This document shows positions 1 to 8,772 of a stretch of 64,000 bases of DNA, in pieces (within the stretch, counting starts at the first letter, position 1; each line of letters opens with the position of its first letter). The position numbers were made by a program, and so were the translations under genes. The notes under the pieces were generated by a model. It was not told the origin of the DNA. It did not search any database and worked only from the letters and a program-made list of their open reading frames with translations. Source of the stretch: JAAUTT01 sp038213375 (GTDB lineage: Bacteria; Bacteroidota; Bacteroidia; Bacteroidales; JAAUTT01); assembly GCA_038213375.1 (NCBI GenBank), contig JBBQTB010000011.1, positions 1 through 64,000 on the forward strand, written 5' to 3'.

Positions 1-480
1 GCCTTGCGGTGCTATGGGCAAAATCTATGGTATTGAACGGACAAGGAAAAGGCTTGGAAAACAAGTCAGGTATGAATAATGGAGATGAACGCAAGTGAAC
101 CACTGAAGAAGTATTGAGATAGCAACCCGTTGTCGAAACAATAGTTATTCCGCGAACTATAGGACAGAGCTTAGCGATTACCTGATTATTGGCTAAGTGA
201 CAACCGATATTAAGGTGGCATGAACGTTATTCGGGCTTTTATACGGAACAGGAGAAAATTGGGTATTGATGTTAGTCTGTCAGAAAAGCTACCACCAAAG
301 GATTCGCCGACAGACAAAGGGAAAAGGCACAAGTTGGGAACCAACAAGGCCGAAAGTACCGATGCAATATTCAGTTGCGGACTAAGTCGTAGTAGTGATG
401 AAGTCTTTGTAATGAAGATGGAGCGAAGGGCTTAGGTCATTCAAGTTTTAACAATTCCGGTAAAACGGGAAAAGACTAAG

Positions 481-1731
481 ATGGACAAAACACAATCAGA
501 AGTAAAGCCATTTCCGGTAACAAAGCCAATGGTATGGTCAGCCTATCAAAAGGTGAAGACCAAGGGAAAAGCTTACGGAGTGGATGAGGTGAGTATGAAG
601 GAGTTTGAGCAGAAGCTAAAAGGAAACCTGTACAAAATATGGAATCGTTTAGCCTCAGGCACCTACTTTCCGCCAGCGGTACGAGAAGTGGAAATACCCA
701 AGAAAGATGGGAAAAAGCGCAAACTCGGCATACCAACGGTAGGGGATAGGATCGCCCAAACAGTGGTGAAAGATTACATGGAAGCATCGATAGACAAGCT
801 ATTTCATGAAGATTCTTATGGATATCGACCACTGAAAAGTGCCCATAAGGCACTGACAAAGGCACGGATAAACGTAAAGCAATACGATTGGGTCATAGAC
901 ATGGACATCAAAGGCTTCTTTGACAACATAAGCCACGAACTGATACTAAAAGCGTTGGACAAAGTAGTAGAAGAGAAATGGGTAAAGATGTACTGCAAAC
1001 GCTGGCTTGAAATGCCAGTACAAAAGACAGACGGAACTATAGTAGCCAAAGAAGGACGCGGCACGCCACAAGGCGGGGTTGTTAGCCCATTACTGGCAAA
1101 TTTGTTTCTGCATTATGCTTTTGATATGTGGATTACCAGAAAACACCCGGAAATAAGCTTCGAACGTTACGCTGACGATATTATCTTGCATTGCCATACG
1201 AAGGTAGAAGCAGAAGAAATATTCCTGCAAATAACACAGCGAATGGAACAATGCAGATTAGAGCTTCATCCATTGAAAACGAAAATCGTTTATTGCAAAG
1301 ACTATAAACGAAAAGAGCCGTACAAACAAGTGCAATTCGACTTTTTAGGCTTTAGTTTTCAGCCCCGGCCAACCAAAGACTGGCAAAGTGGACAAATCCA
1401 CAACATCTTTGATCTGGCCATAAGTGCTTGCTCACAGAAGAAAATAACGGAGGAATTTAAAATGATGAAAATACATAGAGATAGTACCAGTACCATAGAG
1501 GATATAGCCGATAGGCTTTATTCAAAATTACAGGGATGGATAAACTATTACGGCAAATTCAGAAAGTGGGATTTCTTCAGAGTCTTCAGAAGGTTAAGTT
1601 ATAGGTTGATGCTATGGGCTCAAAACAAGTACAAGTTCAATAGCATAAGAGAAGGATACGATTGGTTAAGAAATTACCAAAAAGTACACCCCAACCTATT
1701 TGCGCACTGGCGGTATGGTTTCAAACAATGA
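481..1731 (+). CDS. ltrA: Group II intron reverse transcriptase/maturase
   Basis: Intron-encoded protein of 416 aa that binds the intron RNA, helps splicing and copies it during retrohoming. The reverse transcriptase core is visible: RT-1/2 around residues 60-110 (PKKDGKKRKLGIPTVGDR), the GTPQGGVVSPLLANL block near 197, and the catalytic YADD near 235. The C-terminal group II maturase domain follows (GWINYYGKFRKWDFFRVFRR, about 343-362). No HNH endonuclease domain follows the maturase, so it is an endonuclease-minus type that would need another primer for integration. The frame is intact, so the intron may still be active. It starts with ATG just after the structured 5' RNA. Confidence 0.95.
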   Translation: MDKTQSEVKPFPVTKPMVWSAYQKVKTKGKAYGVDEVSMKEFEQKLKGNLYKIWNRLASGTYFPPAVREVEIPKKDGKKRKLGIPTVGDRIAQTVVKDYMEASIDKLFHEDSYGYRPLKSAHKALTKARINVKQYDWVIDMDIKGFFDNISHELILKALDKVVEEKWVKMYCKRWLEMPVQKTDGTIVAKEGRGTPQGGVVSPLLANLFLHYAFDMWITRKHPEISFERYADDIILHCHTKVEAEEIFLQITQRMEQCRLELHPLKTKIVYCKDYKRKEPYKQVQFDFLGFSFQPRPTKDWQSGQIHNIFDLAISACSQKKITEEFKMMKIHRDSTSTIEDIADRLYSKLQGWINYYGKFRKWDFFRVFRRLSYRLMLWAQNKYKFNSIREGYDWLRNYQKVHPNLFAHWRYGFKQ

Positions 1732-1743
1732 TTGGAATGACAA

Positions 1744-1816
1744 GAGCCGTATGACGGGAGACTGTCACGTACGGTTCCGTGAGAGGCTTTGACTGAAATG
1801 CCATTGCCTACTTGAC
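1744..1816 (+). ncRNA. Group II intron domains V and VI
   Basis: Domain V (1744-1777) is the catalytic hairpin: ccgtatgac pairs with gtcacgtacgg across a ggagact bulge/loop region. Domain VI (1783-1811) carries the bulged branch-point A at 1810. The AC dinucleotide at 1815-1816 fits the AY consensus of the 3' splice site. Confidence 0.85.
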
Positions 1817-1857
1817 TTTGCAATCCGTGCCCTTTTTTAGCCGGCATTTGTAATGCC
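1817..1857 (+). repeat. REP-like palindromic sequence, right after intron
   Basis: The 15 bases at 1817-1831 (tttgcaatccgtgcc) recur inverted at 2259-2273, so the two copies bracket the broken transposase gene between them. A second hairpin at 1843-1857 (ggcatttgtaatgcc) follows. These look like REP elements of the type mobilised by REP-associated tyrosine transposases. Confidence 0.65.
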
Positions 1858-1915
1858 ACTTGCGAAGAAAAACAATCAATTATTTTTGTATTTTGTGGGC
1901 ATATAAAAAGTTACC

Positions 1916-2194
1916 ATGTCAGACAAGTACAAAATAACCGATATAGATAAAGCCTGCTTTGTAACGCTAACTGTTGTCGGGTGGATTGATGTATTTACAC
2001 GCAAAAAACACAAGCTAACATTAGTAGAATCGTTAAAGTATTGCCAGCAAAACAGCGGGTTAGTTATTTTTGACATCCATCAGAATCCGGTAGAAGATAT
2101 AATAGTTTATAAAGCCTAAGATTACCAATATAGTTCTGCAAGAAATTACGCACAATTACCAAATGTTTTGGAAGTTTGTTTAATTTCACCGTAA
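1916..2194 (+). pseudogene. REP-associated tyrosine transposase (Y1), internally deleted
   Basis: The N-terminal part reads like the start of Bacteroidota RAYT transposases (residues CFVTLTVVGWIDVFTR and SLKYCQQN). It then jumps at about residue 53 straight into the C-terminal part (HQNPVEDIIVYKA), so the HxH and catalytic tyrosine region is missing. After an in-frame TAA at 2117-2119 the reading continues as DYQYSSARNYA, a typical C-terminal RAYT motif, to a second stop at 2192-2194. An internal deletion plus a nonsense change make it non-functional. It is flanked by inverted REP-like hairpins. Confidence 0.75.
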
Positions 2195-2232
2195 TGGAAA
2201 ACGTATAGTTAATTGGTTCACGCTACTCGTAT

Positions 2233-2281
2233 GTCGTTCGGAAACGACGGACAATATTGGCACGGATTGCAAATCCGCGCC
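2233..2281 (+). repeat. REP-like double hairpin
   Basis: Two adjacent palindromes: gtcgtt/aacgac at 2233-2248, and ggcacggattgcaaatccgcgcc folded on itself at 2259-2281. The left half of the second is the inverted copy of 1817-1831. This is the right-hand REP of the broken RAYT unit. Confidence 0.65.
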
Positions 2282-2289
2282 AGCGGGGG

Positions 2290-2478
2290 GTGATTACCCA
2301 TGAATTTAAGCATGTGGTTCAATTCAATAGTGGTGTTTATCGATATTTAAATGTCAATCAATTGGAAAGAGGCGCAAATATTAGTGAAATTAAATATTAT
2401 CTAAGTATTCCTGTCAGTATGTATAAGGGCCATACTATTTTACAAATGAAGAAGACGTGCCACATGATATACAGGTAA
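2290..2478 (+). pseudogene. Fragment with HExxH motif, N-terminus lost
   Basis: An open frame entering directly from the REP hairpin and carrying ITHEFKHVVQFNSG near its start. HEFKH fits the HExxH zinc-binding motif of metallopeptidases and of some polymorphic-toxin C-terminal domains. No credible start codon precedes the motif, and the rest (about 50 residues) is unremarkable. I read it as the truncated C-terminal end of a larger protein. The lipoprotein gene 55 bp downstream could have been its partner, but that is a guess. Confidence 0.35.
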
Positions 2479-2532
2479 TTATGGAGGTATTTTTTAACTC
2501 CATTTTCATAAAATTCTTTTAAACTTTTCCAT

Positions 2533-3015
2533 ATGAAATACATAATATTCATTTTACCAATTGCATTTTTGATTAGTTGTAATATTCAACAAAATAAAGA
2601 CTTGCCTAAGGATTTCGGCTTTTGCATTGAAACTGAAACAAACAAAGTTAATATGTTTGATTCAACTTTAATTCGCAGGTACATGATTGGAGACACTGCT
2701 ATCCGGATCGTTTTCTCCAAAACCGATTTGGCATTTATTTATAATGAATTTTTAAATTATAATCTTGATAATTTACCTGATTTTTATAATCCAAAGGGGA
2801 ACATAATGGAGCAACCAGCATTTATTGATACATTTTCTATTAGGTTTAATAATAAAACAAAAAAGATAGTATGGATACAATCACTAAATTGCTCAAGTTT
2901 AAAGGATAAATATTACCATATAAAACAGGAGCAATTTTTTAAAGTGGTTTTTTCTATAGTGCTTGACAATAAGGATTATTTAAGTATTGAAAAATCTAAT
3001 ATAATATTTAAGTAA
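2533..3015 (+). CDS. Small lipoprotein of unknown function
   Basis: A 160-aa protein with an N-terminal signal and lipobox (IAFLISC, Cys at about residue 16), so it should be exported and lipid-anchored. No family is recognised in the mature part, which is rich in aromatic and charged residues (for example LNYNLDNLPDFYNPKGN). It lies in an AT-rich, repeat-laden strip after a truncated HExxH fragment. In Bacteroidota, lipoproteins next to toxin C-termini are sometimes immunity proteins; nothing here proves that role. The frame is intact and has a normal start. Confidence 0.6.
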   Translation: MKYIIFILPIAFLISCNIQQNKDLPKDFGFCIETETNKVNMFDSTLIRRYMIGDTAIRIVFSKTDLAFIYNEFLNYNLDNLPDFYNPKGNIMEQPAFIDTFSIRFNNKTKKIVWIQSLNCSSLKDKYYHIKQEQFFKVVFSIVLDNKDYLSIEKSNIIFK

Positions 3016-3070
3016 CTTACCATTGGCCCCCCGCTAACCGAAGTGTTCAGCAATAAAAACCGGAGCGGCT

Positions 3071-3119
3071 CGGCGAAGTTTTCATAACTTCGCCGGCCTA
3101 AATTGCGGTCTCTGACCGC
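3071..3119 (+). repeat. Two adjacent palindromic hairpins (REP-like)
   Basis: A 10-bp stem cggcgaagtt/aacttcgccg at 3071-3095 is followed by gcggtc-tct-gaccgc at 3105-3119. They sit in a gene-free, comparatively GC-rich pocket inside AT-rich DNA and resemble REP clusters. Confidence 0.55.
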
Positions 3120-3256
3120 TAAAACACTACCGCTTCTGCAAATGTAAAGTAAAAGCGATAGTGCGCGTTTAAATCAACCGTCTATCAAATAAAATACCAA
3201 ATAGAACTGCGTTACACATTGAATTTTTAGTTAGTTAAGATATTATAATATACCGA

Positions 3257-3282
3257 AAAGAGTGCTTAAAGCTCTCTTTTTT
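3257..3282 (+). terminator. Possible intrinsic terminator
   Basis: A short stem (aagag/ctctt around tgcttaaag) runs into a T-rich tract. It would separate the upstream accessory strip from pyrH. The stem is weak. Confidence 0.45.
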
Positions 3283-3434
3283 GCTTTCTGATATTGGATT
3301 AATGTTTGTCAGTTGGTATTTCCTATACCTTCCAGTATACTTTTACATTTTCTTGAATAAATTCTATATTTACTGAAAAATTGGGCAATTAAGATTCAAC
3401 AATAACATTCATTCAAAAAAAATATCATTTCAAT

Positions 3435-4148
3435 ATGACAACTTACAAACGGGTCCTTTTAAAACTGAGTGGTGAAGCTTTAATGGCGGATAAACCCTAC
3501 GGGATTGATTCACAACGATTGCTGGAATATGCTGAACAAGTGAAGGAAGCATCAAAACTTGGAGTTAAAATTGGCATCGTTATTGGTGGCGGTAATATTT
3601 TCAGGGGTTTACGGGGTGTGAATGCCGGTTTCGACCGGATAAAAGGGGATTATATGGGCATGCTCGCCACAGTTATTAATGGGTTGGCTATCCAGTCGGC
3701 CCTGGAAAGCATTGATGCTAAAGCTCGCGTATTTACTGCAATAGCAATGGAACCTGTTGGTGAAAGATACAGTAAACAAAAGGTGGAGGATGCATTTGCC
3801 AATGATGAAATTGTCATTTTTACGTTTGGTACTGGCAATCCATATTTTACAACCGATTCCGCTTCGGCTTTGCGCGCCATTGAAATGGAAGCTGAAGTAT
3901 TATTAAAAGGAACCCGGGTTGATGGTGTTTACACGGCCGACCCCGAAAAGGACTCAACGGCTGTTAAATTCGACGAAATTACATTCGACGAAGCGTATAA
4001 TCGTGGTTTAAATGTGATGGACCTTACGTCGTTTACCATGTGTAAAGAAAATAACATGCCAATCATTGTTTTTGACATGAACAAAAAAGGCAACCTGAAA
4101 CGTCTTTTATCAGGCGAAAAAATTGGTACGTTGGTGAAGGTAAAATAA
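3435..4148 (+). CDS. pyrH: UMP kinase
   Basis: Phosphorylates UMP to UDP with ATP in the cytoplasm, an essential step of pyrimidine nucleotide synthesis. The 237-aa length is normal for bacterial PyrH (amino acid kinase fold). Visible motifs are KLSGEAL at the N-terminus (phosphate binding), the GGGNIFRG glycine loop near residue 51, and GTGNPYFTTDSASALRA near 133 in the UMP/ATP site. It is followed 50 bp later by frr, the conserved pyrH-frr order. rpsB and tsf, often found upstream, are not there; repeats and a group II intron occupy the upstream region instead. Confidence 0.97.
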   Translation: MTTYKRVLLKLSGEALMADKPYGIDSQRLLEYAEQVKEASKLGVKIGIVIGGGNIFRGLRGVNAGFDRIKGDYMGMLATVINGLAIQSALESIDAKARVFTAIAMEPVGERYSKQKVEDAFANDEIVIFTFGTGNPYFTTDSASALRAIEMEAEVLLKGTRVDGVYTADPEKDSTAVKFDEITFDEAYNRGLNVMDLTSFTMCKENNMPIIVFDMNKKGNLKRLLSGEKIGTLVKVK

Positions 4149-4158
4149 TTTATCTTTG
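4131..4158 (+). promoter_or_regulatory. Putative Bacteroidota promoter for frr
   Basis: A TAtcTTTG -7 box at 4151-4158 lies 17 bp after a TTG at 4131-4133, matching the Bacteroidota sigma-A pattern. It overlaps the 3' end of pyrH and could give frr its own transcript. Confidence 0.45.
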
Positions 4159-4198
4159 TTTTCATTTTCACATTAAATACATAAAAATCTTCATTTCT

Positions 4199-4762
4199 AT
4201 GGAAGAAGAAGCTCAATTTTATATTGACGATGCAAAAGAAAAGATGGAAAAGGCCATCATCCATCTTTCAAATGAATTAATCAAGCTACGTGCGGGAAAA
4301 GCAAATCCAAACATGCTCGATAATATCTTTGTTGATTATTATGGAACAAGCACAGCGCTAACGCAAGTAGCAAGTATTAATACTCCTGATGCAAAATCTC
4401 TGGTAATACAGCCTTGGGAAAAGAAAATGATTGGACCCATTGAGAAAGCAATTCTTGGGGCCAACATTGGCGTTACTCCTGTTAACAATGGAGATGTAGT
4501 TCGCTTGAACTTGCCTCCCCTAACTGAGGAACGTCGTAAACAGTTGGTAAAAACCACCAGGCACGAAGGTGAAAATGCCAAGGTGAGTATTCGCAGCGCT
4601 CGCCGTGATGTTATTGAAGAGATAAAAAAAATACAAAAAAACGGTTTGGCCGAAGATGCTGCCAAAACCTTTGAAGAAAAGGTAGAAAAACTGACCGATA
4701 ATTTCAACCGAAAGGTCGATGAAGTATTAGTTAAGAAGGAAGTAGAGATAATGACTGTCTGA
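4199..4762 (+). CDS. frr: Ribosome recycling factor
   Basis: Splits post-termination ribosomes together with EF-G. The 187-aa size is standard. The hallmark stretches are present: LRAGKANPNMLDNIFVDYYG near residue 30, IQPWEKKMIGPIEKAI near 75, and the charged helix LTEERRKQLVK near 108. It lies 50 bp after pyrH and has its own promoter-like box. Its TGA overlaps the ATG of the next gene by one base, so the MFS permease is probably co-transcribed and translationally coupled. Confidence 0.97.
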   Translation: MEEEAQFYIDDAKEKMEKAIIHLSNELIKLRAGKANPNMLDNIFVDYYGTSTALTQVASINTPDAKSLVIQPWEKKMIGPIEKAILGANIGVTPVNNGDVVRLNLPPLTEERRKQLVKTTRHEGENAKVSIRSARRDVIEEIKKIQKNGLAEDAAKTFEEKVEKLTDNFNRKVDEVLVKKEVEIMTV

Positions 4763-5916
4763 TGATTTTTTCACATTCTTTTTCAACACAACGATATTAT
4801 CGGTTTGCGGTAAGCTCTTTCTTCTTTTTTATGGGGTTTGCTTTTTCAAGTTGGGCAAGCCGGATTCCCGACATAAAAAACATGTTGCATTTGAGCGAAG
4901 CTGGGCTGGGTGGCGTTCTGTTTGCCCTTCCTATTGGCCAGTTATGCTCAATGATGTTGTCGGGCTATCTGGTGGGTCGCTTTGGAAGTAAAAATACCCT
5001 CACAATATCAGCATTGCTTTATCTAATTGCTTTAATGGGATTGGGGCTTGTTTCGCAGGTTTGGCAACTAACAATTGGATTGTTCTTTTTTGGGATGAGC
5101 GGTAATTTATGCGGTATCTCTATTAATACTCAAGGAGTGGGAGTGGAGCGATTATATAGGCGCAGCATTATGGCTTCGTTTCATGGCTTATGGAGCCTGG
5201 CTGGTTTTACCGGTGGATTATTGAGCACGCTGATGGTAGCAAATAATATCGCTCCTTTTATCCATTTTTGCATTGTAGCCGGCATATCATTTCTATTGAT
5301 TATTACGATGCGAAATTGGGTTTTACCACGCGATGCCAGGCGCGATAAAAAAAAAGATGGGCCCTTCTTCGTAAAGCCCGACAAATATATTATCACATTG
5401 GGAATGGTGGTTTTTGGGAGTATGATTTGCGAGGGTGCCATGTTTGATTGGAGCGGAGTTTATTTTGAGAAGGTAATACATCCTCCGAAAGAACTGGTGC
5501 GCATGGGATATATCGCCTTTATGTTCACAATGACAGGCGGCAGGTTTATGGCCGATTGGCTCGTAACACGCTTCGGCATAATCCGCATTTTGAGGTTTAG
5601 CGGGATTACCATCACCACCGGATTGTTAGTTTCTGTTATATTTCCTTACCTGATATCTTCCACACTCGGGTTTTTACTTGTTGGAATTGGCACCTCGTCG
5701 GTTGTCCCTTTATGTTATAGTCTTGCCGGAAAATCAAAAACTATGCACCCTAGTTTGGCAATTGCAACAACTTCATCGATAGGTTTTCTGGGATTTCTTA
5801 TTGGTCCGCCAATTATTGGGTTCATTGCTCAGGCATCGAGTCTTCGCTGGTCATTTGCGCTTATCTCAATTCTGGGTCTGCTTACTGCCACGATGGCATC
5901 CAGGATAAAATCGTAA
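4762..5916 (+). CDS. Major facilitator superfamily permease
   Basis: A 384-aa inner-membrane protein with about twelve hydrophobic segments, typical of MFS secondary transporters. The loop 2-3 signature appears as GYLVGRFGSKN near residue 67, and a second-half equivalent as GGRFMADWLVTRFG near 258. The overall look resembles the YbjJ/fucose-permease-like branch (FSSWASRIPDIKN near the N-terminus). The substrate cannot be told from the sequence. Its ATG overlaps the frr stop (TGATG), so it is read from the same message, though no functional link with ribosome recycling is evident. Confidence 0.85.
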   Translation: MIFSHSFSTQRYYRFAVSSFFFFMGFAFSSWASRIPDIKNMLHLSEAGLGGVLFALPIGQLCSMMLSGYLVGRFGSKNTLTISALLYLIALMGLGLVSQVWQLTIGLFFFGMSGNLCGISINTQGVGVERLYRRSIMASFHGLWSLAGFTGGLLSTLMVANNIAPFIHFCIVAGISFLLIITMRNWVLPRDARRDKKKDGPFFVKPDKYIITLGMVVFGSMICEGAMFDWSGVYFEKVIHPPKELVRMGYIAFMFTMTGGRFMADWLVTRFGIIRILRFSGITITTGLLVSVIFPYLISSTLGFLLVGIGTSSVVPLCYSLAGKSKTMHPSLAIATTSSIGFLGFLIGPPIIGFIAQASSLRWSFALISILGLLTATMASRIKS

Positions 5917-6304
5917 ACGAAAATTTATCATAAAAAAACTAATGAATACATTTTTTTTAAGAAAATTACAAATAGCTTAACCACCATTTATTCCGATGAG
6001 CACTTTTTTAAGATTAATACCATTTACAGAGGGGATATATAATCAAAATCAAACTAAACCAAATTAAATATACAACTGGTAAACTAAATCCATACCCCTT
6101 CAATTCAGGAACTAAATATGAACGAATTAACTTGTTTAATCCTTATAAACCACTCCATAAATCCCTCCCCAAACGCGCGATGGATTTTGGCCTCTTACAA
6201 ATCTAACTCCCTCTCTGTTTGGAGATGTCTGGAGGTGAAGGCACTAAATGGATTTATGAATTATTAGGTTAATAGACAGTTTATCAAACTAACAAAATAG
6301 AAAT
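5917..6304. other. Gene-free spacer with a long inverted repeat
   Basis: No reading frame is supported here. The arms cataaatcc (6154-6162) and ggatttatg (6249-6257) could fold an about 105-base imperfect palindrome containing ctccctct and ctggaggtgaag. It resembles the intergenic palindromic repeats seen elsewhere in this window. Confidence 0.4.
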
Positions 6305-8719
6305 ATGAAAATAATTACTTGTTTACTTGTTTTTCAACTTTCATTAACTACTGTGTTTGGTCAGGTCTCGTTTGGGGAATCTATGAAAATTAATGAGGGA
6401 TGGAAATTTCAAAAGGGGGATATCGAAAATGCAGCTTCGCCAAGCTTTGATGACTCGAAATGGCGGCAATTGGATTTACCTCATGATTGGAGTGTGGAGG
6501 GGTCATTAAGTCCAAGTCTGGCAAGTGCAACAGGTTATCTTCCGGGTGGGATAGCCTGGTATCGGAAAACGTTGAATATTCCTGTTGACATGAAAAATAA
6601 AAAAGTTTTCATTTATTTTGAGGGTGTTTATCGCAATGGAGAAATTTTTATAAATGGAATATCTTTAGATATGCGGCCAAATGGTTATATATCATTCATG
6701 TATGAACTTACTCCTTATATTAAATTTGGTGAAAAAAATATTATTTCAGTAAAGGATGATCATACTAAGTCCGCAGATTCTCGCTGGTATACCGGCTCAG
6801 GGATATATCGGGATGTTTATTTGATATATGCAAATCCTATTCATATTGACTTGTGGGGTGTGTATTTTACAACACCAGAAGTTTCAAGCAAACAAGCTAT
6901 TGTGCGTGTTCAAACCTCATTAAGGAACACAACTAATCAAAAAGTAACATTAACAGTTACAAATGAGGTCTTAGATAAAAGCGGAAAAATAATCGCAAAA
7001 GTTTCGAAAAAAATTAATGTTTCTTCTGTTAATGCTGATACGTTAATACAAAACTTGAAGATTGATAAGCCTAATTTGTGGAGTGTAAACGACCCATATT
7101 TATATAAAATTATTACTTCAATTTATGAAGATAAAAAATTGATAGATAAAACGACTGGAAATTTGGGAGTAAGGATTCTTGGGTTTGATTCAAATAAAGG
7201 GTTTTCGCTTAATGATAAACCCATGAAAGTGAAGGGAGTTTGTTTACATCATGATGCTGGTTGCTTAGGCGCTGCCGTGCCAAGAGAAGTTTTGGAACGA
7301 CGGCTCATTACATTGAAATCCATTGGGTGTAATGCAATAAGAACCAGTCATAACCCTCAGTCGCCAGTATTTTATGATTTATGTGATGAACTTGGTTTTT
7401 TGATTATAGATGAATCCTTTGACGAATGGGAATTTGCGAAAAAGAAATGGATTGATGGGTGGAATGTGGGAAATCCCGGATTCGAAGGAGCATCTGAGTT
7501 TTTTGATAAATGGGCTGACATAGATTTACGGGATATGGTTCTTCGAGATAGAAACCATCCTTCCGTTTTTATGTGGAGTATTGGAAATGAGGTTGATTAT
7601 CCCAACGATCCTTATTCCCATCCAATATTAAATAAGGAAGGGATTCAACAACAACACACGCAAGGTTATTTACCAGATCATCCTAATGCAGACAGACTTG
7701 GTACAATTGCAAAACGACTGGCAAGGGTTGTTCGAAAATACGACACTTCCAGACCTGTAACTGCTGCACTTGCCGGGCCTGTGATGTCTAATGAAACTGA
7801 TTACCCCACCTCATTGGATGTAGTTGGGTATAATTATACAGAAAGCAGGTATGCCCAAGATCATGCAAAGTACCCAAAACGTGTGTTTTATGGAAGTGAA
7901 AATGGACAATCAATTGAAGCATGGAAAGCAGTAGAAAATAACGAATATATATTTGGTCAATTTCTTTGGGCAGGAATTGATTACCTTGGTGAGGCTCATC
8001 GCTGGCCGTCCCGTGGTTTTACTTCCGGGCTTCTTGATTTAGCAGGTTTCAAAAAAAGTACTGCATACTTTCGAGAAAGTCTTTGGAGTAATGAACCAAT
8101 GATTTATATAGGTACATACAAAAACCCGGAAAATAAAGGTGGGTTTTCATATGATGCGCCATCGGTATGGAATTATCCGGTCGGTGATACTATTCGGGTT
8201 GTGTGCTATACCAATTGTTTAAAAGCACAACTTAACCTTAATGGAAAAATAGTTGGTGAAGCAAAAAAGTACAATAGTGAGACGGGTGTTATTTATTGGG
8301 ATATCCCATTTACGGCTGGAAAGTTAGAAGCCATTGGTTACAAATCTGATACGGTATCGGTAAAATATTCTGTTGAAACAAGTAAACAACCACAGGCCAT
8401 CAAAGCAAAAGTGTTAAACAAAATCATCTCTTCAAATAAAGGTGTGGCACAAATTGAAATACAAATTAATGATGAAGATGGTCTTCCGGTATTTCTTGCC
8501 GATAACGAAATAACTTGTTTATTAGACGGCCCCATTAAACTATTGGGACTTGAGGCAGGTAATACTTCCGATATGGGCGATTATACGGATAATAAACAAA
8601 GAGTATTTCATGGGAAAATGATCGCTTATATTCAGTCAGTCGGAAAGAAAGGAAATGCGATGGTTACTTTTAAGTCTCCTTGGCTTATAGAAACAATAGT
8701 TAAACTTGAAATTAAATAG
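6305..8719 (+). CDS. Secreted GH2 beta-galactosidase-like glycoside hydrolase
   Basis: An 804-aa family 2 glycoside hydrolase with a signal peptide (about residues 1-19), so periplasmic or surface exposed. The order is: sugar-binding domain (25-170, with RWYTGSGIYRDV), an immunoglobulin-like domain (180-290), the TIM barrel from about 295, a DUF4982-like domain near 610-680, then a C-terminal beta domain. RTSHNPQSPVFYDLCDELG near 346 is a GH2 signature. Glu429 in SIGNEV is the expected acid/base, and Glu532 in YGSEN the nucleophile. Substrate may be a beta-galactoside or beta-glucuronide; DUF4982 members vary. It stands alone, not beside a SusC/D pair. Confidence 0.88.
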   Translation: MKIITCLLVFQLSLTTVFGQVSFGESMKINEGWKFQKGDIENAASPSFDDSKWRQLDLPHDWSVEGSLSPSLASATGYLPGGIAWYRKTLNIPVDMKNKKVFIYFEGVYRNGEIFINGISLDMRPNGYISFMYELTPYIKFGEKNIISVKDDHTKSADSRWYTGSGIYRDVYLIYANPIHIDLWGVYFTTPEVSSKQAIVRVQTSLRNTTNQKVTLTVTNEVLDKSGKIIAKVSKKINVSSVNADTLIQNLKIDKPNLWSVNDPYLYKIITSIYEDKKLIDKTTGNLGVRILGFDSNKGFSLNDKPMKVKGVCLHHDAGCLGAAVPREVLERRLITLKSIGCNAIRTSHNPQSPVFYDLCDELGFLIIDESFDEWEFAKKKWIDGWNVGNPGFEGASEFFDKWADIDLRDMVLRDRNHPSVFMWSIGNEVDYPNDPYSHPILNKEGIQQQHTQGYLPDHPNADRLGTIAKRLARVVRKYDTSRPVTAALAGPVMSNETDYPTSLDVVGYNYTESRYAQDHAKYPKRVFYGSENGQSIEAWKAVENNEYIFGQFLWAGIDYLGEAHRWPSRGFTSGLLDLAGFKKSTAYFRESLWSNEPMIYIGTYKNPENKGGFSYDAPSVWNYPVGDTIRVVCYTNCLKAQLNLNGKIVGEAKKYNSETGVIYWDIPFTAGKLEAIGYKSDTVSVKYSVETSKQPQAIKAKVLNKIISSNKGVAQIEIQINDEDGLPVFLADNEITCLLDGPIKLLGLEAGNTSDMGDYTDNKQRVFHGKMIAYIQSVGKKGNAMVTFKSPWLIETIVKLEIK

Positions 8720-8772
8720 AACTTACATTTTTCGATGACTGAGCCAGCAAGGAAAATTAGTTTTTCGAATAT

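Larger units (their letters stand above)
1..1816 (+). mobile_element. Group II intron, 5' end outside window
   Basis: A self-splicing retroelement. Bases 1-480 have no convincing protein and fit intron RNA domains I-IV; the intron-encoded reverse transcriptase follows at 481-1731, and domains V and VI close the element. Domain V is the 34-nt hairpin at 1744-1777 beginning GAGCCGT, with the AGC catalytic triad. Domain VI at 1783-1811 pairs gaggc with gcctac and leaves A1810 bulged as the likely branch point. The intron then ends in AC at 1815-1816, about seven bases after the branch point as expected. The 5' splice site (GUGYG) is not in the window. The 71-aa reading frame at 220-435 lies inside the structured RNA and is not considered a gene. 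Confidence 0.9.

Noticed and set aside
220..435. 71-aa reading frame before the intron reverse transcriptase
   Set aside because: It lies in the structured RNA part of the group II intron and has no protein-like conservation that I can see.
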